This document shows positions 31,182 through 41,856 of a stretch of 64,000 nt of DNA, one piece after another. Within the stretch, counting starts at the first letter, position 1, and the number at the start of each line of letters is the position of its first letter. The notes beneath the pieces were generated by a model that was given only the letters and a program-made list of their open reading frames with translations, made no database searches and had not been told where the DNA came from. Position numbers and translations under genes: made by a program. The DNA lies in assembly GCA_018806915.1 (NCBI GenBank), contig JAGKQI010000046.1, positions 1,364,001 to 1,428,000 on the forward strand, read 5' to 3'. This DNA is from Phytophthora colocasiae (lineage: Eukaryota > Oomycota > Peronosporomycetes > Peronosporales > Peronosporaceae).

Positions 31182-34041
31182 ATGCCGAGCTTCTGCCCCA
31201 AGTGCGTCTTCAGGCGGCGATCTCGGCGTCAATTCGGTGGTGAAATCTAACGCTTTTTACTGTTACTTTTTTTTAATCAGATGCGGGGACTTCGTGGAAG
31301 AGGATGCGTGTGGCAAATGTGGAGAGAAGGCGGTACGTCAGTGTGATACGATTCAAGGAGGCTGATTAGATGCTAACTTGACGGTTCATGATGAACTACA
31401 GGTAACCACACAGGAAAACCCGTGGAAGGCAGCGTCGAAAGTGCCTGGAGGCGACGTCATGAGCGTCCCTGCCGTCCCCACGGCCTTCACAGCGGCAGCA
31501 CGTATTAAGATGATGGGGTACGATCAATAGGTAGCAACTAGTGGGCTATTGGCATTGCGAAGCTGACGTTTGTGCTGTTGATTCCCTTGCGTCGTGTTAT
31601 CGCGTTCTGTTGTGTAGGGTGCAACCTGTACCAGAACCCGCGCGCAAGGAGCAGGCGGTTGCGCGCTTCAACTTCGTGCCACAGGATCCGAGCACACAGC
31701 TCGCACTGTCCAAGGGCGACGAGGTGGATGTCGTGCGTAAGGATAATGATGGCTGGTGGTTTGTCATCAAGGAAGGAGAGAAAGGTCTCGTGCCGGGCTC
31801 GTATCTGCATATCGAGAACCCCATCATCCCCATCACGGACGCAGCAATTTTGGCTGCACGCGAAGCCTCTAACCAGCGATTCATGGAGATGCAGCGTAGC
31901 TCAGGAGGTAGTGGACAGGGAGCGGAGGCTGGCGTGGAGTACCAGTCGCCGTTAGGATTGGAAGCTCTCGCAATTGCAGACTCGTGTGCACCTAAGCCTC
32001 CTAATGGACCTGCGCGTGGTGCGGATGCCAAGTCTGGCGGCACAGAGTTTAAGCCTGGCGAGGTGCGCAAGTTGAGGAAGTGCTACGCTTGCAAGGAGAC
32101 AATTCTGGGACGTACGAAAGTGTGCAAGGATCAGATCTTTCACGAAATCTGTCTGCTGTGTAAGGGCTGTCGCGAATCAATTGAGGAAGACGAAGATTTT
32201 ACACTGATCAAGAAGAAAGCGTACCACGCGGACTGCGCCAAAGACGTCAACCACTGCATCGTGTGCGACAAAGAGATTTTGGGTCGAGTGTATCGTGCTG
32301 GTGATGGCGCTTTCCACAAGCTTTGCATGGTTTGCTCTGTTTGCAACAAACAGTCAAAGGAAGCTGGAGCGAAGCTGGAAAATGACCTCCTTGTTTGCGG
32401 CGAATGTGTTGCAGAGAAGGAAAGAAAGGAGCGAGAGGAGAGGGAAGCCGCGCTTGAGCGTGAACGGGCCGCTGCGAAGGCGAAAGCAGAGAAGGAAGCC
32501 GCACTCGCCGCGGCCAGGGCACTGGAGGAAGAAAAGCAACGGAAGGCGCGCGAAGCACAGAAGGCTGCCGAGGAGGCTGCTCGCGCTAAGGCTAAGGCGG
32601 AGGCCGACGCTGCTGCAGCTGCGCGTGCACAGGCAGAAAGGGAGGCAGCAGAGGCTGAAGCGATTCAAAGAGCTGCAGCTGCTGCTGTTGCGAATGGACA
32701 TGGACGTCCTGGAACTGACAGCCTCCGATCCAGCACGTCGAACCTTGACGAATTTGATCTCGAGGCCACACCTATCGATGTGTCCGGTCAAAATGGGCGA
32801 ATCTCGGAGGTTTCAGATATCGACTCGTTGCTTAGCGATGGCGATTACGCTGGATACATGGGCAATGGTCAACGGGAATCGTTGCGCCTGTCAGAGGTAC
32901 TTGACCTCGAGTCTTATAGCGATGACCGCTTGTCGGACTTAAGTGGCATCTCCGAAGGAGCTGGTGGCGAACGCAACAGGCCGCGCCGCTCTACTATCGA
33001 GCGTACTGTAAATGAGAACACGGAGGCATACTCAGAAGATGAGGATGATCGAGAGCTGTGCGGAGGATGCGGTCTTGTCCTGGAAGGAGAAGCTGTTGGT
33101 GCTTTGAACCAATACTTCCACTACGAAGTGCGTATGCTTGGTATAGTGAACTATTTGAATGTGTCGCTAATCTGTGCTTATTATGCATTCTAGTGCTTCA
33201 AATGCAGCCACTGCAGTCGAGTTATCGCTGAAGACGATGGATACGCAGAAAAGGACAACCAGGTAAGTTCTAAGAACTTGTTTATGCTGTTCGCATCTCA
33301 AGTTAATCTCACTGGTTGTGCTGATTCAGGCGTTCCACCAAGCTTGCTACCAGTCTCGTTTCGGTAAGAAATGCCACCGATGTGACAAGGTCCTTAAAGG
33401 AAAAGTGGTCAAGGCCCTCGACCATCTTTACCACCCAGACTGCTTTGTGTGCTACCAGTGCAGTTCTTCCCTTTCAGGTACGCACTGAAAGAAATTCACG
33501 CTCTGCTTTTTGAACTGTGTGATACTAATACAGTTTGATTGTTTTATCGTCCAGCAGAGAGTTTCTTCGAGCACGAAGGCCAGGCTGTTTGCGCAAAATG
33601 CAAACACGCGGCGATTGCTGATGAGCCCAGTTTCCCAGAGAACATGACTCCAGTTTCCAAGGGTATAGCTGGCTACCGGTTCGACGCCCAGGATGACACA
33701 CAATTGACTATTTATCCTGGCGATGAGGTCGCAATCCTCCAGAAGGTTCGATCACGTGCGATAAAAATTGTGTGTGTGAAGTGTTCTAACCATTGGCATT
33801 TTGAACGCGACAGGATGATGATGGCTGGTGGCTGGTTGAGTTGAGAAACAAACGAGGTTACGTCCCAGGCTCGTACTTGATTGAGCGTCCCATTGAAGAA
33901 CCGAAACCTCAGCCGAAGAAGAAAAAGAGCGCGTTCAAGAGCAAACCGAAGAAGACACCGGGCCTCTGTAGCGGGTGCTCAACGCAGAACCCAGCAGAAG
34001 CTCGCTTCTGCCGAAGCTGTGGAAACAACCTGATGGCTTAA
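31182..34041 (+). CDS. LIM-SH3-zinc-ribbon scaffold protein
   Basis: Eight exons (31182-31201, 31281-31332, 31402-31517, 31618-33127, 33194-33262, 33330-33477, 33555-33745, 33814-34041) give 777 residues. In order: a zinc ribbon (CPKCGDF..CGKCGEKA, residues 5-23); an SH3 domain at about 72-125 (ARFNFVPQD..GWWFVIKEGEKGLVPGSYL); two LIM domains at about 205-325 (CYACKETILG, CIVCDKEILG); a long Ala/Glu/Lys/Arg coiled coil to about 430; an acidic Ser-rich stretch; two more LIM domains (CGGCGLVLEG, CHRCDKVLKG); a second SH3 (GYRFDAQDD..GWWLVELRNKRGYVPGSYL); and a C-terminal zinc ribbon (CSGCSTQNPAEARFCRSCG). It is likely a cytoskeletal or signalling adaptor; partners are unknown. Confidence 0.88.
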
Positions 34042-34375
34042 ATCTGGCGCATCGGTAAGAATGAGAAAAATGGCATGCGGCAATTTGTTTAGAGAGATAA
34101 GGTACGCGGACGAAATGGGGAGTCACTGACAGACCTGGCCTTATGAGCCGTGCGATGGCCGTTTGCACGGTGGCTGTAGATCCTTTCTTGCTTTGACAGC
34201 GAGTGTACATCATGGAAATGTCTCCCCACCCCCTGGTCTCATCGTAGGTGTTTGCTAAGGAAATCCATGGCAGTTTAGCGTCCCATATTGCTTTGTCTTA
34301 CGTGAAGTCTACGACTCGGTATTTGATTGAGCTCACTCGTGCATTTTCCTTGTTGGAGGGAAGCAGATTGAAACG
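34042..34375. other. intergenic region
   Basis: 334 bp between the LIM gene stop and the start of the MLF-like gene, both on the plus strand. No gene, RNA or repeat is seen. Confidence 0.5.
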
Positions 34376-34822
34376 ATGCTGACTAAAGTGCTTCTTTCTC
34401 GTTCTGCTGTGGCACTAAGCCGTGGCAATTCGCGTGGAATTCAGTCTCATCGCACTATCCGTGTGTGGGATCGGGTGCAACCGTCGCTGTGGCATTCTTT
34501 GGCTTCGCTGGAGCAGTCTCTTATGGACGTGGAGGTCATGGCTCGCCGAGTGTTCTCGCCTCGCTTCCCACCTTTTGCGCCGTTCACGCCGGATTCGCTG
34601 CCAAAACTACACGACGACGACAATTTTTTCAAGGACCTACCGATCAAGAGGCCTGAACAGGCGACGAAAGAGACATTGGAAGCTGCAGCACCAAAATACA
34701 GCGCGAGCAGTCCATCGGAGAGAGAGGGGACTGAGGCTGCTCTTGACATGAAGGAACCATCGTCCGGGGCAGCAGGAACAGTGCCTCATCCGTCGTATAC
34801 GTCGTACTCGTACACGTACTCG

Positions 34823-35332
34823 TGTGACGGAATGCTGTCGATAGCACTCCGTCGGCATTGAAGTGCAAGTTGATGCACTGTAGTGCAATCTACATATCTC
34901 TACATGTACCCACTTTGTGATTGGCTAAAACTAGATTCTGGTATTATGCCATTGTGGTTTACGCCATTCAGCTGAGACATTGAGAGAGTCTCATTGGCTG
35001 AAATTCGAGAAGGCTCTCGAAGCTTGATTATGGGACGCCCAGGAGTCAAGTCAACATTGCTACGTGGAAGTTTATAGGAAAATCATTGGTAGATAGCCAA
35101 ATCAGAAGATAGGAAAAGATAGGCTCTAGGATACATTCTACTGGATTTTTGAGAGAGCTCTGTGAGCCACCAGTTAGCTTAGGACCGTAAGAGCCTTCCT
35201 CATTTCAATTCACTTTTCAATTTACCAACAACCTCTCAGTGGCCCACCAACTGGTCACGCCTCCCTGGGTCTTCGCTCCGCCGTCCAAGTCCGGCCTCCG
35301 CTTCCTCGCCCCCGCGCGCCTACTGTGTTACA
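34823..35332 (+). repeat. Gypsy-B 5' LTR
   Basis: 510 bp, matching 40629-41138 with one visible difference. Its first 39 bases supply the premature stop of the interrupted host gene. Confidence 0.95.
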
Positions 35333-35344
35333 TGGTAGCACTTG
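35333..35344 (+). other. Gypsy-B primer binding site
   Basis: TGGTAGCACTTG directly follows the LTR and starts with TGG, as expected for pairing with the CCA 3' end of a tRNA. I cannot name the tRNA from memory. Confidence 0.55.
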
Positions 35345-35760
35345 TTGGTCAAGCTTCGCTCCATCGTCCAAGGTCGGGTCTCTCGTGGGCGGCATAGCCA
35401 GAAGCGAGTAGATCCTTGGCTATTAGCACCAGCCAATTGCTGGGAAGTGCTAGCCTAAAGGGGTCTCTTTTGGGTTGTCTTTGGGAGAGTTCGTGCCCAT
35501 CACAGGTCAGGGAATCAACTTTGAAAGGTTGGTATATCTCTGCCTAGTGCACGTAACTCTTTGGTCGCTACTAGAAGCCGGTTCAGTGCTTGGAACGCTC
35601 TTAAGTGCAGCTTTATTTCTATCGCTCCCGGTAGCTTCCAATTTACCCTTTCTTTTGGTGTTTGGGTCGGTACAAGCCGAACCACTCCCATTTTCTCCTT
35701 CTTTCATTGGATTTTTGGGTTTTATTGGATTGAGTTCGTGCTACGAAAAGTCCACTCGAA

Positions 35761-36980
35761 ATGTCATCTACACGTGGTAGATCGAGTGAGCGCGACTCTC
35801 CAAACCCGCGTCCGCGTAGAACGCCTCGAACGACTGCCAGGACGGCTCCTGATTCACTCCAGGGCCAACCGCAGGCAACAGCCAGGACGGCACCTGATTC
35901 ACACCAGGGCCAACCGCAGGCTACCGCTAGGACGGCTCCAATTCCACAGAGCCAACCGCAAGCAACCGCTAGGACGGCTCCTGATCCACAGGGCCAACCG
36001 CAAGCAACGGCTAGGACGGCTCCTGATCCACAGGGCCAACCGCAACCAACGGCTAGGACGACTCCTGATCCACAGGGTCAACCGCAAGCTACGAATACGT
36101 CGTCGGGACAAGCAGGCGCAGCATCAGACACGATGTCGATGCAACAGCTGTTAGTTTACTTAACGCAGCAGCAACAGTCATACCAAGCCCAGATGCAAAC
36201 CCAGTTGCAAGCACAGATGCAGCAGGCCAACGCAAGATTCGAATATCTAGTTGCGTCCAGGGGTGAGCAAAGAAAGAAGGATCCGCCTATGTATGAAGGC
36301 AAATACGGCGAAGATATTGAGTTATGGATCTTCGCCACCGAGCAGTATTACGCAAGCAGACGCGGGTTGATGGAGGCAGATACATCGGATTTTGTGACGA
36401 TGATCTCCAGCAACTTAGGCAAGTCAGTGCTGAATTGGTATCGCGCGTTTATCGCAGAGTGTGAGGGTACGAACGTACAGCCCACATGGTCGCTCTTCAA
36501 GGAAGACTTCGCACTCGTTTCAGGCCGAAGGACTTCGAATATGATCTTCGCGAGAGGATGTTTCGTCTCAAACAGAATGAGACCATCCATGATTACGTCT
36601 CCAAGTTTCAAGACTTGCTATCACAGACAGAGTTGTCTATCAGCGAGTTGGAGAAGCGTTTCTTCTTTCAGAACGGTTTGCGAGAGGAGACAGCGAGGAA
36701 GATCAAGGAAGAGAGTCCTTCAACACTGCAAGATGCCATTGAGATTGCGTCGAATTTTGAGTTTGCGCACTACTCGGGAAAACCAACTAGAGCTCCTGCG
36801 AAGGGTTCGCAAGGATCATCAAGCTCGGGGCATCGTGCGTCTAAGTCGAAGCAGAATTCAAAGAGCTCCGACAAGAAGAAAGGCAAGAGCGATGATTGGA
36901 AAAAGACAGCTACGTGCAGAAACTGTGGCAAGTTTGGCCACATTTCTCCAGATTGTACTCAGCCAAAACGTACTGAAGCA
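35761..36980 (+). pseudogene. Gypsy-B gag with proline-rich minisatellite
   Basis: ATG at 35761. The N-terminus carries SPNPRPRRTPRTT, then about six tandem units of 14-15 residues of the type QPQATARTAPDPQG (about 35840-36090). A Gln-rich helix and the gag domain follow (DIELWIFATEQYY). Near 36510 a one-base shift moves the frame to 36486-37325, which continues the gag domain (RFRPKDFEYDLRERMF) and holds the CCHC knuckle CRNCGKFGHISPDC at about 36916-36960. Gag is therefore split in this copy. Confidence 0.85.
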
Positions 36981-38660
36981 AATCGGTACATGCAGGGCGC
37001 AGTGTATGCGATCCTAGAGGCTGAAGCTCGAGCATTCAAGACGGATGACCAAGAGAGGCCCGTCACGATATTCATCGACAACGGCAGTAGCCTGAATGGC
37101 GTAACTGAGGAGTTGGTGAAGAAGCTTGAGCTGGATGTCACTGAAGGTGACATGATGCAAGTTGATCTCGGTTATGATCAAGTTGTGCATCGTCCACGTC
37201 GGACTGTAGAGATGTCTCTGCAGTTACCAGGGTTTCCTTTGACAACGGGAACATTCCAAGTCATGCCTGTTCCTGAAGGAAAGGATGTTGTTTTGGGCAT
37301 GATGGCTGCGGGAGCAGAACCCTGATATCGACTGGAATACTGGACAGATTGCACCTCGCATCAAGGTGGAGAACACGCAGACTGTGAAGTTGAGACTGCC
37401 GAAGACTCGTCCAGCCCGTTGGGTGGCAGGACAACGCCGCGCCAGAGTTGCGCAGGCCCGTGAGATCTTCAATTACTATCGGCAGCATGGCCACAACGGC
37501 CAGTTTGGGCGAACGAAGATTATTTCGTCCAAACAGTTCCAGCAGATGTTGCGTAGGGACAAGGATATTGAGGCAGTGTTTGTCATCAATCCGCATGATT
37601 CGGAGAAGGCTGAACGCTTCAAGAGTCAAGGATGGGACGCTCTCAAGGATAATCCGGCGTATGAGACGCTACTGAAGTATGCGGATACGGTTTTCCGTAC
37701 GGAACTTCCGAATGAGACACCGCCAGTACGGGAAGGAATTGAGCACGAGATTTTGCTCAAACCCGGTACTCAACCGATTTCGGTCAAACAATGGCGCCAA
37801 AGTCCTGATCAGAGAAAAACGATTCAGGAATGGACCAAAGAGATGGTTCAGGCTGGCATCATTCGACCAAGTACGTCAGCGTTTTGTGCACCGACTTTCT
37901 GTGTGAAGAAACCAGTCGGATGGCGTATTGTGCACGATTATCGTCTATTGAACTTGGCGACGATTTTACCAGCTATTCCTATGCCTCGCAAGGAAGATAT
38001 CTTTGATGCGATGGCCGGTAGCTATTGGTATTCGTGCATGGACTTACTTTGGGGTTATTACCAAGTGAAGTTACGAGAAGCAGATATACCTTTCACTGCT
38101 TTCTCGACCCCAGATGGTCTATTTGAATATCTCGTCACACCCATGGGGCTCAGTGGTAGCCCAGGAACCTTTAATCGACTGCTGCAAAAGGTTTTCATGG
38201 ATTTGAGTGATGTGGCGAAGATTTACTTCGATGATATCTACGTATACACGAAGGGTGAAGATGTGAACGACCACATCGCAGCACTGGACAGGGTATTGAA
38301 GCGATGTGAAGAGCAGAAGCTCTACATCAAACTGTCCAAATGCCAATTTTGCGTGGATGAGATTCCATGCTTAGGCGACTTCGTCGGACGCAAGGGCGTT
38401 CGTATGGACCCAGATAAGGTGAAGATTATCGCCGAGTGGCCAGTCCCCAAGACCAAGAAGCAAATGGAGAGCTTCCTGGGGACAACGGTTTACGTTTCGA
38501 GATTTTGCAAGGATTTCGCGCAGTTTGCAGGTCCTTTGCATGAATGTATCAAGGGAAAACGTTCTCGTGATGCTATCGAACTCGATGAGAACCAATTACA
38601 CTGTTTTGACGAGCTTAAGAAGCGCTTGTCATCACCTCCAGGTTCTCAGTCTTCCTGATT
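36961..38660 (+). pseudogene. Gypsy-B protease and reverse transcriptase
   Basis: Protease: TIFIDNGSSLNGVTEEL at about 37068-37120 has DNG where DTG or DSG is usual. The frame then ends at 37325, just after GMM, where GMPWL is expected; a one-base shift continues at 37312 as REQNPDIDW. Reverse transcriptase lies in 37366-38658: SAFCAPTFCVKKPVGWRIVHDYR, PMPRKEDIFDAMA, LVTPMGLSGSPGTFNRLL, and the catalytic KIYFDDIYVYTK. The thumb follows to LSSPPG, where the frame is lost at about 38640. Confidence 0.87.
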
Positions 38661-40620
38661 TCTCCAAACCTTTCGGAATTCGGATGGACGCCTCAAATTT
38701 CGCAATTGGGGGTCTTATTTCAAAAGGAGGGAGGGGTTGGAACATCCAATAGCCTATACGGGCAGAAAGATGAAGCCAGCAGAACTGAATTATCCAGTTC
38801 GCGAACAGGAACTACTCGCTATTATGCATGCGTTGAAGACATGGCGCGTGTATCTTCCTCGACAAGCCATTCCTGGTGGAAACAGATCACAAGAGCATTG
38901 AGATGATTCTCACGCAGAAGACGACGAATCGACGCATTGCGCGGTGGTTCAACGAACTTGCGGAGTTTCAGCCTCTGTTCAAGTGGATTCCAGGAGAGAC
39001 GAATGTAGTCGCAGATGCGATGTCGAGAAATCCTGAGTTCGGAGCATGGCAGCGCAAGTGAGCCTGAAGGAACTTCTTGATACGGCTCAAAACCGTGAAA
39101 TTGTGGCTACCATGGTCGAGAACAATATGACCGTGGCACAATCCGCAGTGAAGATGTACTCGTGGAACAAGGACTTGCAAGGACTTGTCAAGAAGCTACA
39201 GCTTGGAGACAAGGTTCCGCATTACTCGCTAGATCATGGCGTGCTGTATTATCAGACGCGTGAAGATGAGAGTCCTAGATTGTACATTCCCGATGACGAC
39301 GATCTGAAGAATCGAGTCATTTGTGAGAACCACGATGCAGTAACGGCAGGCCACCCAGGGTATTACAAGACCTATGTCGCAGTACGTGAGAAGTCTATTG
39401 GCCGAAGATGATGAAGTATATTCAGCGCTATGTGAACACTTGTGAAATGTGTCAGCGCAACAAAGCGAGGCAGGTGAAGCCTCCCGGATTACTTCAACCG
39501 CTGGAGATACCACGAGGTAGATGGGTCGACATTTCAATGGATTTCATTGTGTCTCTACCTCCCAGCAAGGATGGTTTGAATGCCATCATGGTCATTGTGG
39601 ATCGATTGACCAAGCGTGCAAAGTTTATTGCTACGCAGACGACAGACAGCGCAGAGGATATTGCGAATGTTTTCATGAAGAGTTATAAGAGATCATGGCC
39701 TTCCGAAGACGATTGTGTCTGATCGTGACTCCAAATTTACGTCTAAGTTTTGGCAGGCTGTTATCACTGCTATGGGAACGCAGCATAACCTGTCATCGGC
39801 ATTTAGGCCGCAGACGGATGGACAAACGGAACGTACAAACCGTTTTATCGGAGATTATCTTCGAGGTGTTATCAACCCAGCCCAGAATGATTGGGATGAG
39901 TTTCTTCATTTGGCAGAGTTCGCCTACAATCGGCGATTGCATGCTACGATTGGCATGTCACCATTTGAAGCGGATCTAGGATATATTCCATATATGCCCG
40001 ACGATATCGCGGCAGATCCGGAGTTTAAGAAGTTGGAGAAAGCAGCAAAGAGTTTCTTTACCTGACAGGAAGCCGTCCTCAAGGTCGCGCAAGACCGTAT
40101 GAGTGAAGCACAGGAGCGCATGAAGCATTATTACGACAGGAACAGACTTGTCCAAGACTTCAAAATTGGCGACATGGTGCTACTAGATGGGAAGAATTTG
40201 GATATCCGTCATAAGGGGTACGCACAGTCGAAGAAGTTAGCTCCGAGGTTCATTGGACCATTCCGGTCCAGAAGAAGGTATCTCGAGACTCGTATGAGTT
40301 GGGATTATCGAAGAACCTGAGTTGCATCCAATTTTCCATACATCACTGTTGAAGCCGTACCGCAAGGACCTGAAGCGCAGGCAAAGGTGAACAAGGTTGT
40401 GTTAGCCGATGGAACTGAAGGGCAACTGGTCGAAGCCGTGATTAACCACCGTAAAGTACAAGGGGAAGCCGCAGTACAAAGGTTTGGTGGTTAGGCGAGA
40501 CCAAGAAGGAGGCCACATGGGAACCTGTTGAGAATCTGAAACAGATCCCTGGTCTCATCGACCTCTATTGGAAGTCCAAGAAGAGAGAGAATCCTTTCTA
40601 GGGGAGGCTCTTTCTCGAAG
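38640..40620 (+). pseudogene. Gypsy-B RNase H, integrase and chromodomain remnants
   Basis: RNase H is scattered over three frames: RMDASNFAIGG, then YPVREQELLAIMHALKTW, then ETDHKSIEMIL and WIPGETNVVADAMSR. The integrase zinc domain is at 39335-39470 (HDAVTAGHPG, then CEMCQRNKARQ after a shift). The core has ISMDFIVSLPP, SDRDSKFTSKFW and DGQTERTNRF, with a shift near 39700. A stop interrupts at 40063 (SFFT*). The chromodomain is readable only in pieces at 40420-40600 (KEATWEPVENL). At least five breaks, so it is inactive. Confidence 0.85.
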
Positions 40621-40628
40621 GGAGGTCA

Positions 40629-41138
40629 TGTGACGGAATGCTGTCGATAGCACTCCGTCGGCATTGAAGTGCAAGTTGATGCACTGTAGTGCAATCTACA
40701 TATCTCTACATGTACCCACTTTGTGATTGGCTAAAACTAGATTCTGGTATTATGCCATTGTGGTTTACGCCATTCAGCTGAGACATTGAGAGAGTCTCAT
40801 TGGCTGAAATTCGAGAAGGTTCTCGAAGCTTGATTATGGGACGCCCAGGAGTCAAGTCAACATTGCTACGTGGAAGTTTATAGGAAAATCATTGGTAGAT
40901 AGCCAAATCAGAAGATAGGAAAAGATAGGCTCTAGGATACATTCTACTGGATTTTTGAGAGAGCTCTGTGAGCCACCAGTTAGCTTAGGACCGTAAGAGC
41001 CTTCCTCATTTCAATTCACTTTTCAATTTACCAACAACCTCTCAGTGGCCCACCAACTGGTCACGCCTCCCTGGGTCTTCGCTCCGCCGTCCAAGTCCGG
41101 CCTCCGCTTCCTCGCCCCCGCGCGCCTACTGTGTTACA
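40629..41138 (+). repeat. Gypsy-B 3' LTR
   Basis: 510 bp, matching 34823-35332. The target duplication copy ACTCG follows at 41139. Confidence 0.95.
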
Positions 41139-41856
41139 ACTCGACCGTGCTGGATCACAACGGCCACCGTGTCGGTTCGACTCGTCGACGCTATGAGGAT
41201 TCGACAGGTCGATTGAAGGCGACGCACGAACGAGACATCGATGGCAAGAAGATGAAGATGGTGTGGCAACGCTCCAATACTCAAGATGAAGGTGGACACG
41301 AGGCGACCTGTTCCAGTGGTAGCCCAGAGGAGTTCGAGAAGGAGTGGGCTGAGACACCATTTGGCCGCTCAGAGGAAGAGGAACTAGTCAAGTGGATGGA
41401 GGACCGGGAACGCAGCGTGTTCGAGGCGTTTGGTATGGAGTACAGCCCGCGGAAGAGCATGGAGAACGTTTTGCAGAGTGAGCCGACTCCCGAAGAGCGT
41501 AAGGTGGTGGAAGAAGGCAGTCCGGAGCGGAAAGAAACCATTCAGAAGATGTCTAAGCGACAAGAAGAGGAGACGACGCCCCCGCAGTTCACGTCATAAG
41601 GTTTCAAGATGAACAGGTTTAAGTGCATGGTGCAAGAGCAAGTTGAAGTGGCTACAATAGCGATGCACCGAAAATGAATGTAGCCATGTGTGTGACGTGG
41701 ACCACGTGTCTGCTTGGAAACGTACTTAGTCGAATAACTTCAGTTTTTTCTATCTGCCCATCCTACGTGAACAGCTCCAGCTCGATACGACACTATCCAA
41801 AGTGCTCGCTGTCTCGCGAGCTCCTTCTTCCCTTGTCCTTCTCCTTCTCTCTGACT

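Larger units (their letters stand above)
34823..41138 (+). mobile_element. Gypsy-B: chromodomain Ty3/Gypsy retrotransposon
   Basis: 510-bp LTRs (34823-35332 and 40629-41138) begin TGTGACGG and end TGTTACA; I find one difference (GGCTCTCG against GGTTCTCG). The target duplication is ACTCG (34818-34822 and 41139-41143). The primer site TGGTAGCACTTG follows the 5' LTR. A purine run GAAGGGAGG precedes the 3' LTR. Coding order is gag, protease, reverse transcriptase, RNase H, integrase, chromodomain. Frameshifts occur at about 36510, 37320, 38640, 38740, 38870, 39400 and 39700, with an in-frame stop at 40063 and more breaks in the chromodomain. It is a defective copy but a very young insertion. 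Confidence 0.95.
34376..41599 (+). pseudogene. MLF-like gene interrupted by Gypsy-B
   Basis: Host coding parts are 34376-34822 (149 codons) and 41144-41599 (151 codons plus stop). Omitting the element and one ACTCG copy makes one frame of 300 residues with no stop; the junction reads YTYSTVLDHNGHRV. The second part has RRRYEDSTGRLKATHERDIDGKK and later PEEFEKEWAETPFG. This resembles the arginine-rich core and following acidic region of myeloid leukemia factor proteins, a link I hold with moderate confidence. MLF proteins are small nuclear/cytosolic adaptors. With the insertion the ribosome reads 12 foreign codons into the LTR and stops at 34861, so this allele makes only a truncated N-terminal half, which is likely non-functional. 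Confidence 0.75.

Noticed and set aside
34422..34888. Other open frames over the first half of the MLF-like gene
   Set aside because: They do not continue after removal of Gypsy-B, whereas the chosen frame does so exactly.
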